From: Paralichthys olivaceus
Taxonomy: Eukaryota > Chordata > Actinopteri > Pleuronectiformes > Paralichthyidae
Reading direction: 5' to 3'
NCBI RefSeq assembly: GCF_024713975.1
Contig: NC_091104.1
Coordinates: 16,201,580-16,265,579 of the forward strand
Length of the DNA stretch: 64,000 nt
Shown here: in pieces, positions 24,701 to 40,032 of the stretch
Layout: every line of letters begins with the position of its first letter
Position numbering within the stretch: position 1 is the stretch's first letter
Made by a program: the position numbers and the translations under genes
The notes under the pieces: generated by a model
Databases searched by the model: none
What the model saw: only the letters and a program-made list of their open reading frames with translations
Told to the model about the DNA's origin: nothing

Positions 24701-25121
24701 CACTGGTGGGCGGAGCCATACAACCAAAGGAGGGGAATTTTTCCCAGAATCTCAAACTCCATCTGCTAACGAAAGTCATGCGAGATGACAAAATGCTGCA
24801 GAATCGCTCCTAAATGAACCAAATACTGTTTCTAATGCAAAGAATTAATGTTCCATTTCAATGTCCTTGAAAATACTAAAATCACCAAACTCAGTGTGAA
24901 TCTGACGCCAGTGATTAACTCCTCACGTCTCTTTTTTCACTGCAGACATAAACGAGTGTGAAGACATCAATGACAAGGTGCCCCTGTGTCAGAACGGGCA
25001 GTGCACCAACACGGAGGGGTCGTACAAGTGCACCTGTTTGCCGGGTTTCGTGGCGTCTGCCCAACCACACAAATGCATCCCGACAATCCCAGAGTCGGGG
25101 CTCAGAGAGACGGGAAACTGA
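102..25121 (+). CDS. ltbp2: Latent TGF-beta-binding protein 2, 3' part of gene (26 exons, 5' end outside window)
   Basis: Secreted matrix glycoprotein of the fibrillin/LTBP superfamily. Exons read as 102-227, 750-878, 1091-1210, 1520-1639, 4916-5035, 5223-5345, 5457-5582, 5696-5821, 6037-6162, 6361-6486, 7021-7146, 8089-8214, 8840-8959, 9112-9237, 10998-11120, 11758-11886, 18289-18417, 18965-19099, 20116-20313, 20402-20494, 20998-21126, 21390-21530, 21991-22164, 22276-22545, 23226-23375 and 24946-25121 (TGA). Every internal exon is a multiple of 3 and phase 1-1, with GT-AG borders, as expected for module-shuffled EGF exons. Order: 18 EGF, TB, linker, 2 EGF, TB, linker, 2 EGF, stop. I chose LTBP2 over LTBP1/3/4 because the second linker begins with a GYEYG segment, the penultimate EGF is introduced by GFEGL-x-AEEC and contains RVREGYTC and MAC, and lin52/vsx2 are neighbours. 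LTBP1 is the main alternative. No upstream start, signal peptide or N-terminal TB/hybrid modules are visible, so the protein is incomplete here. Confidence 0.88.
309..335. repeat. (CA)n microsatellite, ltbp2 intron after exon 1
   Basis: An uninterrupted CA run of about 13 units lies some 80 bases after the donor of the first visible exon. It produces spurious open frames on both strands. It is potentially polymorphic. Confidence 0.95.
1740..2150. mobile_element. Possible degenerate DNA-transposon (Harbinger/MITE-like) fragment
   Basis: The segment resembles non-autonomous DNA elements I associate with fish genomes: a stretch with repeated TACGC/GCGTA words near 1775-1835 next to a fragment of open reading frame on the - strand (within 1661-2008) without recognisable catalytic residues. 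No terminal inverted repeats or target-site duplication could be fixed by eye. The family assignment is tentative. Confidence 0.3.
4484..4840. repeat. Probable teleost interspersed repeat, family not assigned
   Basis: It begins with the words GGGTTGGTTCACC and continues with text I recognise from a common fish interspersed repeat. It lies directly upstream of EGF exon 5 (4916). The borders are approximate and the copy is degenerate. Confidence 0.4.
5980..6027. repeat. (TG)n microsatellite just upstream of a splice acceptor
   Basis: About 24 TG units end nine bases before the AG of the EGF 9 acceptor (AG at 6035-6036). The tract occupies the place of the usual polypyrimidine tract. Confidence 0.95.
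7147..8088 (+). other. 0.9 kb ltbp2 intron without visible features
   Basis: I see no exon, RNA gene or clear repeat here. A short pyrimidine tract (TTCTTCTTCTTC) precedes the acceptor at 8088. Confidence 0.6.
8215..8839 (+). other. 0.6 kb ltbp2 intron without visible features
   Basis: AT-rich sequence with a short ATA/AAT-rich patch near 8340-8360. I see no gene or convincing repeat. Confidence 0.6.
9238..10997 (+). other. 1.8 kb ltbp2 intron without visible features
   Basis: There are no exon signatures. The open frame at 9308-9721 lacks domain signatures and is treated as chance. The rest is unique-looking sequence with short homopolymer T runs. Confidence 0.6.
11121..11757 (+). other. 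0.6 kb ltbp2 intron without visible features
   Basis: I see no exon or recognisable repeat. A T/C-rich stretch precedes the acceptor ending at 11757. Confidence 0.6.
16640..16980. repeat. Possible interspersed repeat (purine-rich, CAGG/AGGTG words)
   Basis: A GC-richer block with recurrent CAGGCA, AGCAGGT and GAACAGG words follows an A-run at 16646-16657. It resembles fish transposon or LTR internal text that I have seen, but no termini are visible. Copy number in the genome would decide it. Confidence 0.3.
17624..17852 (+). mobile_element. tRNA-derived SINE, teleost type
   Basis: The 5' part looks like a decayed pol III promoter: an A-box-like GGCTCAGGAGGTAGAAC and a B-box-like GGTTAGATCCC at 17673-17683. 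The middle is a TG-rich body. The 3' end carries words typical of a widespread teleost SINE tail (AAGAAAAGAGCTAGATAAATA, then ACCATTTACCATTTTAC). Mutations in both boxes suggest an old, inactive copy. No target-site duplication could be read with confidence. Confidence 0.7.
18418..18964 (+). other. 0.5 kb ltbp2 intron with CT microsatellite
   Basis: The intron between EGF 17 and EGF 18 contains a long CT/TATC tract; otherwise nothing is visible. Confidence 0.6.
18726..18799. repeat. (TC)n/(TATC)n microsatellite
   Basis: A TC run with scattered TATC interruptions ends in three TATC units. It lies in an ltbp2 intron about 165 bases upstream of the EGF 18 exon. Confidence 0.95.
19100..20115 (+). 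other. 1.0 kb ltbp2 intron upstream of the TB exon
   Basis: No gene or clear repeat is seen. The intron ends in a tandem CAGTAG acceptor (20113-20118). Confidence 0.6.
20116..20494 (+). other. ltbp2: ltbp2 TB (8-cysteine) module after the central EGF run
   Basis: The exon at 20116-20313 encodes seven cysteines (KEC, FC, the CCC triplet, NC, AC) and the exon at 20402-20494 supplies the eighth (QLC). This position, immediately after the long EGF run, corresponds to the TB module that binds the latency-associated peptide disulphide in LTBP1 and LTBP3. Four residues (E-I-H-A) lie between C6 and C7, so the two-residue insertion seen in LTBP1 is present but reads His-Ala where LTBP1 has Phe-Pro. 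An N-T-T glycosylation sequon precedes the CCC triplet. Loss of Phe-Pro fits LTBP2, which is reported not to bind latent TGF-beta. Confidence 0.85.
20998..21530 (+). other. ltbp2: ltbp2 EGF modules 19-20 between the two TB modules
   Basis: Exons 20998-21126 and 21390-21530 encode two six-cysteine modules opening DANEC and DYDEC. The second ends with a short tail containing an N-I-T sequon. Its donor is weak-looking (G|GTGCGA) and a CA microsatellite begins within six bases of it. Confidence 0.85.
21536..21561. repeat. (AC)n microsatellite abutting a splice donor
   Basis: About 13 AC units begin five bases after the last exonic base (21530) of EGF module 20. Confidence 0.95.
21991..22545 (+). 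other. ltbp2: ltbp2 second TB module and proline/tyrosine-rich linker
   Basis: Exon 21991-22164 gives DIC, GIC, a CCC triplet preceded by TTYTE, QC and FC; exon 22276-22545 opens DDYAIMC, completing eight cysteines. Only two residues separate C6 and C7 here, unlike the preceding TB module. After C8 the exon encodes an acidic, Pro/Tyr/Gly-rich linker starting with a GYEYG segment and ending in a basic RPREQQPRP stretch. It is probably flexible and possibly protease-sensitive. The linker is my main sequence reason for LTBP2. Confidence 0.85.
22546..23225 (+). other. 0.7 kb ltbp2 intron with AT-rich palindromic patch
   Basis: At about 22697-22765 there is an AT-rich stretch of ATATAT, TATATC and GATATA words able to fold on itself. 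No gene is seen. Confidence 0.6.
24520..24790. repeat. Teleost interspersed repeat (AAAGGTCACAGTGACCTCA type)
   Basis: The text (TATGCCTCAGCGACCAGAGG, then GTCACTTTGAATCAAAGTGA, then AGGTCACAGTGACCTCAT) matches a repeat I associate with many fish genomes. The copy is degenerate and the borders are approximate. It includes the palindrome at 24647-24661. Confidence 0.55.
24647..24661. promoter_or_regulatory. Perfect oestrogen-response-element-like palindrome
   Basis: Two inverted AGGTCA half sites with a three-base spacer (AGGTCA-CAG-TGACCT) lie in the last ltbp2 intron, about 285 bases before the last exon. The sequence is an exact match to the nuclear receptor ERE consensus. Function is not shown, and it sits inside a repeat. 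Confidence 0.5.
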
Positions 25122-25259
25122 GACAGTGACTGCTGAAGCGCTGGCTTCTACTGCTTTTTCAAAGATCACCTTAAACACCCCTCTGCCCTTTTCCCCTGAA
25201 GGGCCTGGCCCTAAACCTCCAACAGTGACACTGAAATGTCCAATATCATCTCCCTACAG

Positions 25260-25260
<1 letters not shown>

Positions 25261-25336
<76 letters not shown>
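25261..25336. repeat. (CA)38 microsatellite in ltbp2 3' UTR
   Basis: An uninterrupted CA run of 76 bases begins 140 bases after the ltbp2 stop. In the mRNA it would be a long CA-repeat element. Confidence 0.97.
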
Positions 25337-25337
<1 letters not shown>

Positions 25338-27190
25338 TCAGCACAGAAAACACACGTTTCCCTCTCATACACATTCAAGAGGACCAGGAACACAGTGCAG
25401 TGAATGTATTACATGGGATTTAATATTCACCAGATATCCATTTGCCTTAAAGGGATTTTGTAGACTGATTGTTTTTTTATTCAGTAACCCCTGGCAATTT
25501 GATTTACAGATTTATTTTCCACACTCTTTTCTCTGTCACTTCTTCTTTTGTTGTTGTATTATTTATTTCATCTCCATGACTCGCCTCTGCAAAGTAAGGA
25601 AACAATTTCAGACGTCATACTTCCTTTGGTTTTATTTGTCTCACCGATTGATTCAGAGACAGTGTGGCCCGGTGATATTGTAGAAGAGGAAATCAACTCA
25701 TGACACAGCTTCTGCATCACTGTCAAACCTCTAATGTCTAACGCTCAGCCATTGTAATTCGCCTTGGCCTTGGACTAAACGGGCGCCAGGGTTTACAAAC
25801 GTCACAAATTCGAAGAACTTTTCCCGCCGCTGGCTTCCTGAACTTCACCATTAACTACGAGTTGAAGTTGTAAGAATCTCTGGACCAAGAAGTGTGAAGT
25901 CAGCAACGCCAAACCTCCTTATTCAAAGCTTCAGCCTGTATGTGGACATGAAGAGACTATAGATGTATATGATGATCTATGTAATGTTTTGAAAAAGGTG
26001 CAATAACCCGCCTTCCTCTGTTTGACACCACTTTCATAATATTAGCAATGAAGTATGCTGATCCCATTTTTGTTTTCTTTTTAACAGTATTAACCTGTTT
26101 TATACTCAAATCAATGCACCACGACTTAAGTTTGATTCTAGGCTGTGTTGAAGCCTAACACCGGAAACTATAAGAAGGTACGTTAGATGAAATTATCCAC
26201 AAATATCACTGTTTTCAAACTGTAAGATTGGTTTCACGCACCACAAGGATTCCTCGTTGTCATCCAGCGCCCTCACATCAGACTGTTCCCACAATTCTGA
26301 ATGCACGTAAAGACAAAAGGCTTCGTTGGAGAGGTTTGGTTTATTTTGTACAGATCTAGTACTATGTATTATTTTTGTTACATATTCTCTTAATGCATTA
26401 TAGCACAACCAATATTTTGTTTGACGTAAAACATTAAAGTGTAAGAAAAAAAGTCTGGCATTATAGCTTTGTAGATTTATTCATGTCTGTAAAAATGTTT
26501 TTTTTAAAGCATATCTTTTTATGTGTGAGGAGAGAGTGGCTGACACTGTACTAGAGGAACTGTGTGTATAACCTGCCCTGTGGAGCAGACAATGAATTAT
26601 ATATATTTTTGGAAGTGGCAGCACTGTTCAAATCACAGACATTTTGTCTCTTCAAGTACATTACAAAGACGACGCTTTGGAAAATGCAAGCACCAGCTTA
26701 AATGTGTGTTACAACTTTTTGGCTAAATATGATTCATTATTTCCTTTAGTCTCTGTTTGATCCTTCGGTCATGAATGTATCATAGACAGTATCAGCCTAC
26801 TTTATTTGGTTTCTTTATTCGCTCTAATACCTTTTTGACTCTCATATTCAGGTTTAAGAAAGTTATGGCATTATTTGTCTGATGGACTGAAGTTCAGCAG
26901 TAATGTAAAAGTCTGATTCTAACTTTAGTGGATGAAAAAACGTATGCCCTTAACCTGCATTATCATCTTCAGATGTACAAACACAACATATTTTTGTTTT
27001 ACTGTACTTTACTGTTCATATCATCACCTGAACCGGAGCAGAAATCTGACATTGAGGAAAACGTTTCAATATTTAAAACCTTTCAAACACACAAATAACT
27101 TCAATTTCTTGTTGTAAATCTGTGTTCATTGGAAATATAATGCTCATTCATTTTGTTTACCTCTCGACTGTAATCACTATCAGTCATCAA

Positions 27191-27196
27191 AATAAA
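27191..27196 (+). terminator. Candidate distal poly(A) signal of ltbp2
   Basis: AATAAA in an A-rich context about 2.1 kb after the stop. A proximal ATTAAA lies at 26433-26438. Confidence 0.4.
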
Positions 27197-27344
27197 AACG
27201 TACAAAATACCTCTTGTCTCTTTGAGCATTTACTTTGCAAAATGGCAGCCGACACACTTCACGGTCTCCATATGTGTAGTCACACAGCAGTTAGCCCACA
27301 GCAGTATATTCTATTCTATTTGGAGCAGGTTAGTACAACAGTGT

Positions 27345-27780
27345 GTAGCTGTGATGGAAGAAGTATTCAGATCCCTTAGTTGAAATGTAGTCATATAAAT
27401 GTAAAAATATTCAGAAAGAGTAAAAGAAAAAGTACTAAATATTTTTTAAAAGGTAAAAATCATAATCACCAAATGTAATACAACTAAAACTATCAAAATT
27501 GAAAGTATTTTTTTATGCAATCTGACCTGTTTGGGTTTAAATACTTGGATTATTTAAGTATTGTTTCAATAAAAAAAACCTGTAAGATGCATTTTATGTT
27601 TTAGCTTGTCAAAGCTGAACTAACTTTACTTAATTTCAAAATTATTATGGAAGATAATTTGTTTGAATGTAAAATCTGAATCTACGAACCACTGTCGAAT
27701 AACTGTATTGGTATGGAGGATGTAATATTTAAAAATAAATGTATTCATTTCAAACTAGCTGAGGATTTAAAAAACGTACT
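27345..27780. repeat. Teleost interspersed repeat (GAAGTATTCAGATCC type)
   Basis: It begins GGAAGAAGTATTCAGATCCC and continues with AAAAGTACTAAAT- and AGCTTGTCAAAGCTGAACTA-like words that I recognise from a very abundant percomorph repeat. A second, more decayed copy lies at about 50430-50870. It fills most of the ltbp2-pomt2 spacer. Confidence 0.6.
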
Positions 27781-27929
27781 TAATTTGACAAGAACAAAAG
27801 ATGTGGTGGATGCATCACATCATTAATAATAATGAATAAACACATATTAACATAATCAATTAAAACAGGTCGCGTCAGACTCAATAAACGTGATTTATTA
27901 TACCACATCTCCCTCTAGTGGCCAAATCG

Positions 27930-28363
27930 AGCAGCACAGCGTCCTCGGGTCCGTCTCTTTTCTCCCATTTCACTAACGGGGGACAATCCAGAGGGATTCT
28001 GGGAAACCGTGTTCACCTTGCGATATCCGTGTGGAATACATCTCCCAGAAGCCCCCTCGCTTCCTACGCGTTCGCCGGCTGCGCTGCTAACGTAAATATT
28101 TGAAGAATACAGGGTGAAGCGGTGGAGGAGGGTTAGCACGGCGCTAACTGTTTCTCTAGTGGACCTGATGTTTGGGTGGAAACTTAGACGCCATGTTGAG
28201 TGAGTTGTCGATGGAAACGTCCCGGTGGCTCAGAGACAATGTGACTGACACAGTGTCTGGTGATTTGTGGATATAATTATTAAATATTAATGTCTGAGCT
28301 AAATGAGGGCTACTTGTTCTGCTAGCATAATTAGCTACACGTCACCTGGCCTTTAGTTTCCTC
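27930..28363 (+). promoter_or_regulatory. pomt2: Probable pomt2 promoter and 5' UTR
   Basis: A GC- and CpG-richer block follows AT-rich spacer. It has two motifs resembling the ZNF143/SBS core (TCCCAGAA): on the + strand within 28035-28051 and on the - strand within 27993-28005. No TATA box is evident, consistent with a housekeeping promoter. Short upstream ATG frames occur at 28168-28203 and 28290-28325 if transcription starts above them. The transcription start is not known. Confidence 0.45.
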
Positions 28364-35733
<7,370 letters not shown>

Positions 35734-36295
35734 GCAGCTCCGCACAACGACGACACAAAAATGTTCTGGATATGAAGGACTAATTCATGTCTCTCACAGA
35801 CATTAGTTTTTTTATTGGTCTTTAATTCAAATAAGGTACTGACTCGACACACTGCTAAACTACCTGTCCAAGTATTTATGCGTGTCATAATTTCCAAGTA
35901 TTGTTGTATAAAGAAAGGTGGAGAAGACAGACTTGAATCAGTGCAATAAGAGAACCAGAGTGTTGTGGAGGATCATCACCGAGCTGCCTTGACTCACAAC
36001 GCAGCTTACATCCAGAACTCTCGTGTGTCTCCTGTCTGTGTCTCGATAATAAGCTAAAGTGCCTGAAAGGAGCTGGTGAAAGAAAATCAGAATAATAAAT
36101 GCTGCTCAGTTTCAAAAAACAAACTTTATTACACCGTTATTGTCTGTCAGACACTATTTTTGGCTGTTGTGTTGATTTTAGTTCTGTTATTTTTGTATCA
36201 GTACCAGCTTCTGTTTATATGACACTACAAGACTACTGCTGACTCTGTGTTATGTACATTTCAGTGTTATCAATAAACTGTGGTATTCTTATATT
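35734..36295 (+). other. pomt2: pomt2 3' UTR
   Basis: About 560 bases between the stop and the region just after AATAAA at 36272-36277. I see no other conserved element. A T19 run follows at 36361-36379. Confidence 0.6.
36272..36277 (+). terminator. pomt2 poly(A) signal
   Basis: A canonical AATAAA, 539 bases after the pomt2 stop, is followed by a GT/T-rich stretch (TGTGGTATTC...TTCTGTGTTTATT), a good cleavage context. Confidence 0.65.
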
Positions 36296-37290
36296 CTGTG
36301 TTTATTGATTCTTATATCGTCAAGATTGTACCCAAGGCTATAATTGTCTACATTGATATGTTTTTTTTTTTTTTTTTTTAGAACATAGGACAAAATAGTG
36401 AATATCCCTTGTATGTTAAAAAGTCTTCCGCACTAGTTTGATAAGTTGCCAACCAGCAGCAGATGTTGGCGACCAGCAGCAGATATAAGTGACATGTCAT
36501 CAGTTGTGTACCTCAGCATCTTCAAGTGTATTGGCTGTGCAGGCTCACCACAGGCTGGTCAGACCTGGGTCCATGTCCCTAACATCTTGGGGCCCAGTTG
36601 GGACTCTACTCATATCCAAAGTCATTTGTTACAGTGTTTTACCGTCCATGATGTTTCTTCTATGGTCTGGCACTGGGCCTGTTTTCATGACCCTTGACCT
36701 GTCTCACCAAATAAAGCAACATGCTATCAAAATGAATGACCAAACAAGAGCCAGTCACTCTCACCTACTCCATCATTTTAAGTAACAGCTTTACCCTGCA
36801 ACATTTTTTTATTCAAACTGTCCTTTGTCAAACACTGAAGCGTTTGAAACTATGCATTTATTTCACAGTTCTTCTGTTGTATATATTTATTGATTATCAC
36901 TGCTTTGATTGTTTTCTTTTATTAATCTCAGGCACACTGTGACTTCAGTCTAAGTTGGCTAAGGTGCTATACTAAATACATCTAAATAAATGATAATAAG
37001 GTAATGTAAATAATAATTGATAAATTAAATAAAACTTTACTTTCTTTACAGTTGCATGATTACAATTATTATTATTATTATATTACTGATATTGTCATTG
37101 TTGATGTTAATATAATAATCGTTATTATTATTACTTGTATTATTCTTATTAAATTATTATTTCTGATGTTAATATCATCACCATCATTATTATTGTTATT
37201 ATATTGTTAATATTAGTGTCAGTATTTAATATTCTAACCATTATTGAAAACCGTGCAGCTTTACTGAGAACACACATGGGGGGGTACACA
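36296..37290. other. pomt2-lin52 spacer, AT-rich
   Basis: No gene found. It holds a T19 run (36361-36379), a short direct repeat (GCCAACCAGCAGCAGAT / GGCGACCAGCAGCAGAT around 36447-36484) and a long ATT/TTA-rich patch at 37050-37215. The small frames here have no family signature. Confidence 0.6.
37050..37215. repeat. (TTA)n-like low-complexity tract
   Basis: Imperfect ATT/TTA triplet runs with interruptions, just upstream of the GC-richer lin52 promoter. Confidence 0.8.
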
Positions 37291-37373
37291 CACAATGTAC
37301 GTATGTTACGTAAAGAACGTGCGCTGTGGCTGCATCACGTAAATAGAACGTATATTTCCTACCTCTCTGTACT

Positions 37374-37479
37374 TGACGTCACGCCCCTGGTGGCGTGTTC
37401 GGGAATTACAAATGAAACACGTCAACTCCGAGCGCGGCCGTTGTGATTGGCTGTCGTCGGTCACGTGCGTATTCTGAAG
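37374..37479 (+). promoter_or_regulatory. lin52: lin52 proximal promoter
   Basis: Within 106 bases of the start codon are a perfect CRE (TGACGTCA, 37374-37381), an inverted CCAAT box (ATTGG, 37446-37450) and an E-box (CACGTG, 37462-37467). The block is CpG-rich and extends past exon 1. No TATA box is seen. This layout fits a ubiquitously expressed cell-cycle gene. The transcription start is not fixed. Confidence 0.6.
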
Positions 37480-37718
37480 ATGGCGTCTCCAAATGGAGGT
37501 AAATTCTAATTCTCTTCTCCGCTGCGCCGCGTTTAAACCGTGATTTCGACGTTATTACGCGTTGAACTGTGGACTGCTCCCCCGCTGCTCCACACGAACA
37601 CGCGGAGACGACGGAAAACACGTGTTTAGCTGTGTTCTTACCGTCTGCCGGTGTTTTTAATCGTTAGCTCACAGGAAGCACAACAGTAAACACACCGAGC
37701 TGCCGTCCGAGGCTCCAT

Positions 37719-37799
<81 letters not shown>

Positions 37800-39952
37800 C
37801 AGTGAAGTCACAGCACCGACACACTTTACTGACCACTGTAGTTGTAGTTGCTTTATTTCTCACGTCTCACCTTGGACGTAACGTTGTATTCACAGCAGGT
37901 TGTACGCTGGTTTAACAGTGTAATGAACTGTACACACCCAGTTCACACCAACATGTGCTGCAGATAACATATAATGAAATCTAATACATGACTGTTGTGC
38001 TCTTGTGATGAGGGTAGTGTTCAGGTCTGTATGTTTCCGGGAAGAAATCAACCACTGATTATCATTGAGTGATCTGCCCCTAGTTTATTTCTATCAATCG
38101 CTTAATTGTCTGGTGTAAAACAAGAATCCACCGCGAAGTGATTCTTACAGTTACGTCTGGGCTATTTGGCCAAAGGCTATGCCAAGATGAACATTTTCAT
38201 ATATGTCTTTATTGATAAGTATCAGGACAAATGTGATATCATTATTTCTTTTAAATCTAAAGACGAAGTAAAGTTTTATGGTTTTAAACACATCTGATGT
38301 AGATCAAATACGCGTAATACCTCCTCACTGTGCTTGGACAAACTATAAGTATTATATTGAAGGACATTGAACTTTTGTTTTTTGCTATTCATCAAAATTG
38401 TGGTGGTTTATTAATATATAGTTGCACTTTCCAACATCCCCAAGCTGATTCCTTCAGATCTTTTTTCTGACCAACAGTCTAAAACTTAAAGATATTAATT
38501 TCACCATAACATCCAACAAGAAAAAGCATCAAATGGTCACATCTCAGAAGCTGGAAACAGAAAATGTTTCATAGAATATTTAATTCCTAAAAAAGCTGCT
38601 GATTCATCAGACATTGGTCAGTTAATCAACTGTTAACATGAAATATCGTACAGTAATACAACACAGGTGCAATGTGAGAATTGAAGTGTCAATCTTAAGA
38701 CCATTCATTTTCATATCAGTGAGGGTTGTTGTAGAATCAACTTACATTTCAAACGTTGTCTATACATAGCTGTATCTGACAGAAAAAAGAATAAATATGA
38801 AATATGATGTTGGCATGTGTCACTTTTAAAACATTTGCATGGATTATTGTATGAACTTTAAAAAACAACTTGCATTTATATAACATAACCTATAACCTTT
38901 GGCCAGCTAAAGGTTAAACACTTTTTAAACCCAATTATGATTACACATACTTACCAATGCAAAACAAATATAGTTCTTTGTTTGAGTACATTGGTTTAAC
39001 TCTAGGAGTGACTGGGCTTGTGGTGGAATTCCCCCTAGAGAGATCATCAGTGTATCACAGGACCAACATACAGAGAGAAACATTTACACTGACAGTCACA
39101 CACAAAGTCAACTTTAAGTCTCCAGTCGACCTGAGCTGCATGTCTTTGGGAGGAATCCGGAGAAGACCCACGCAAACATGAAGAGAACATGCAAACAGAA
39201 CCAAAAACCTCTTGCTGAACAGTGTTAACTGCTCCACCACTGTACCGCCCTCATTGTGTTTTCAGGTGATGACTTTGAGTCGTCTTTGCTGAGTTTTGAG
39301 AAGTTGGACAGAGCGTCACCAGACCTGTGGCCAGAACAGTGTAAGTTTACACTCTTATGTCTTCTTATTATGGAGTTATGTTAAAATGTTGTGTTTAATT
39401 ATCTTGTAATCTCTCACACAGTGCCTGGTGTGGCTGAATTTGCTGCATCTTGTAAAAACGTGAGTTATAGTCACCATGACTCGCTTTGATTTACAAACCA
39501 GATCATTCAGTAGGCCAGACACATACTCTATAATATTCTATAAGCCTGCTGTGTAAATCTTTGGTGAGTTGTCTGCTGAGACTTTTGTTGTGTCTTATGT
39601 TTCAGCCCATCACTAACTCACCTCCCAAGTGGATGGCTGAATTAGAGAGTGAGGACATTGAGATGTTGAAAGGTGTGTACCTGTACTTTATTTCCAGATG
39701 TGTGGTTATTTTCAGTTCACCTGCAACAGTTGGTGATAAAAACAAGATGATTGTAGTGAAACAGCGTTCAGATATAATCCTGTCAAACGGGATAACATTT
39801 TGTTGAAACTAGTTAAATAAAGATTTTATTAACGGTCCTGTTCTGCCTCTGCAGAGCTGGGGAGTCTGACCACAGCCAACCTGATGGAGAAGGTCAAAGG
39901 ACTTCAGAACCTGGCTTACCAGCTGGGCTTAGAGGAGTGTAAGTACATGAAC

Positions 39953-40032
<80 letters not shown>

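Larger units (their letters stand above)
23376..24945 (+). other. 1.6 kb last ltbp2 intron, with a repeat
   Basis: It contains a probable teleost repeat at about 24520-24790 carrying a perfect inverted AGGTCA palindrome. Nothing else is recognised. Confidence 0.6.
23226..25121 (+). other. ltbp2: ltbp2 C-terminal EGF pair and stop
   Basis: Exon 23226-23375 encodes a non-DxDEC EGF introduced by EECGILNGC, a hallmark of the LTBP C-terminus. Exon 24946-25121 encodes a final calcium-binding EGF opening DINEC with a longer C1-C2 loop, then a short tail ending in TGA at 25119-25121. The 241-residue frame that starts at 24958 is the same exon read in a different frame and running through the CA repeat; it is not a protein. 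Confidence 0.88.
25122..27215 (+). other. ltbp2: ltbp2 3' untranslated region (approximate end)
   Basis: Non-coding sequence after the stop. It includes a long CA microsatellite (25261-25336) and two poly(A) signal candidates, ATTAAA at 26433-26438 and AATAAA at 27191-27196. Which is used cannot be told from sequence, so the 3' end is either about 26460 or about 27215. Confidence 0.5.
37499..39265 (+). other. 1.8 kb lin52 intron 1
   Basis: Holds a (TG)n microsatellite (37723-37798) and a repeat copy ending 16 bases before exon 2. The middle (37850-38980) is AT-rich without recognised features. Confidence 0.65.

Noticed and set aside
102..25121. Fibrillin instead of LTBP
   Set aside because: Only two TB modules, each followed by a linker, and a final [12 protein letters not shown] pair with a short tail; fibrillins have more TB modules and a long C-terminal propeptide region.
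24958..25683. 241-residue + strand open frame
   Set aside because: It is the last ltbp2 exon read in the wrong frame and then the CA repeat (His-Thr run); it lacks EGF cysteine spacing.
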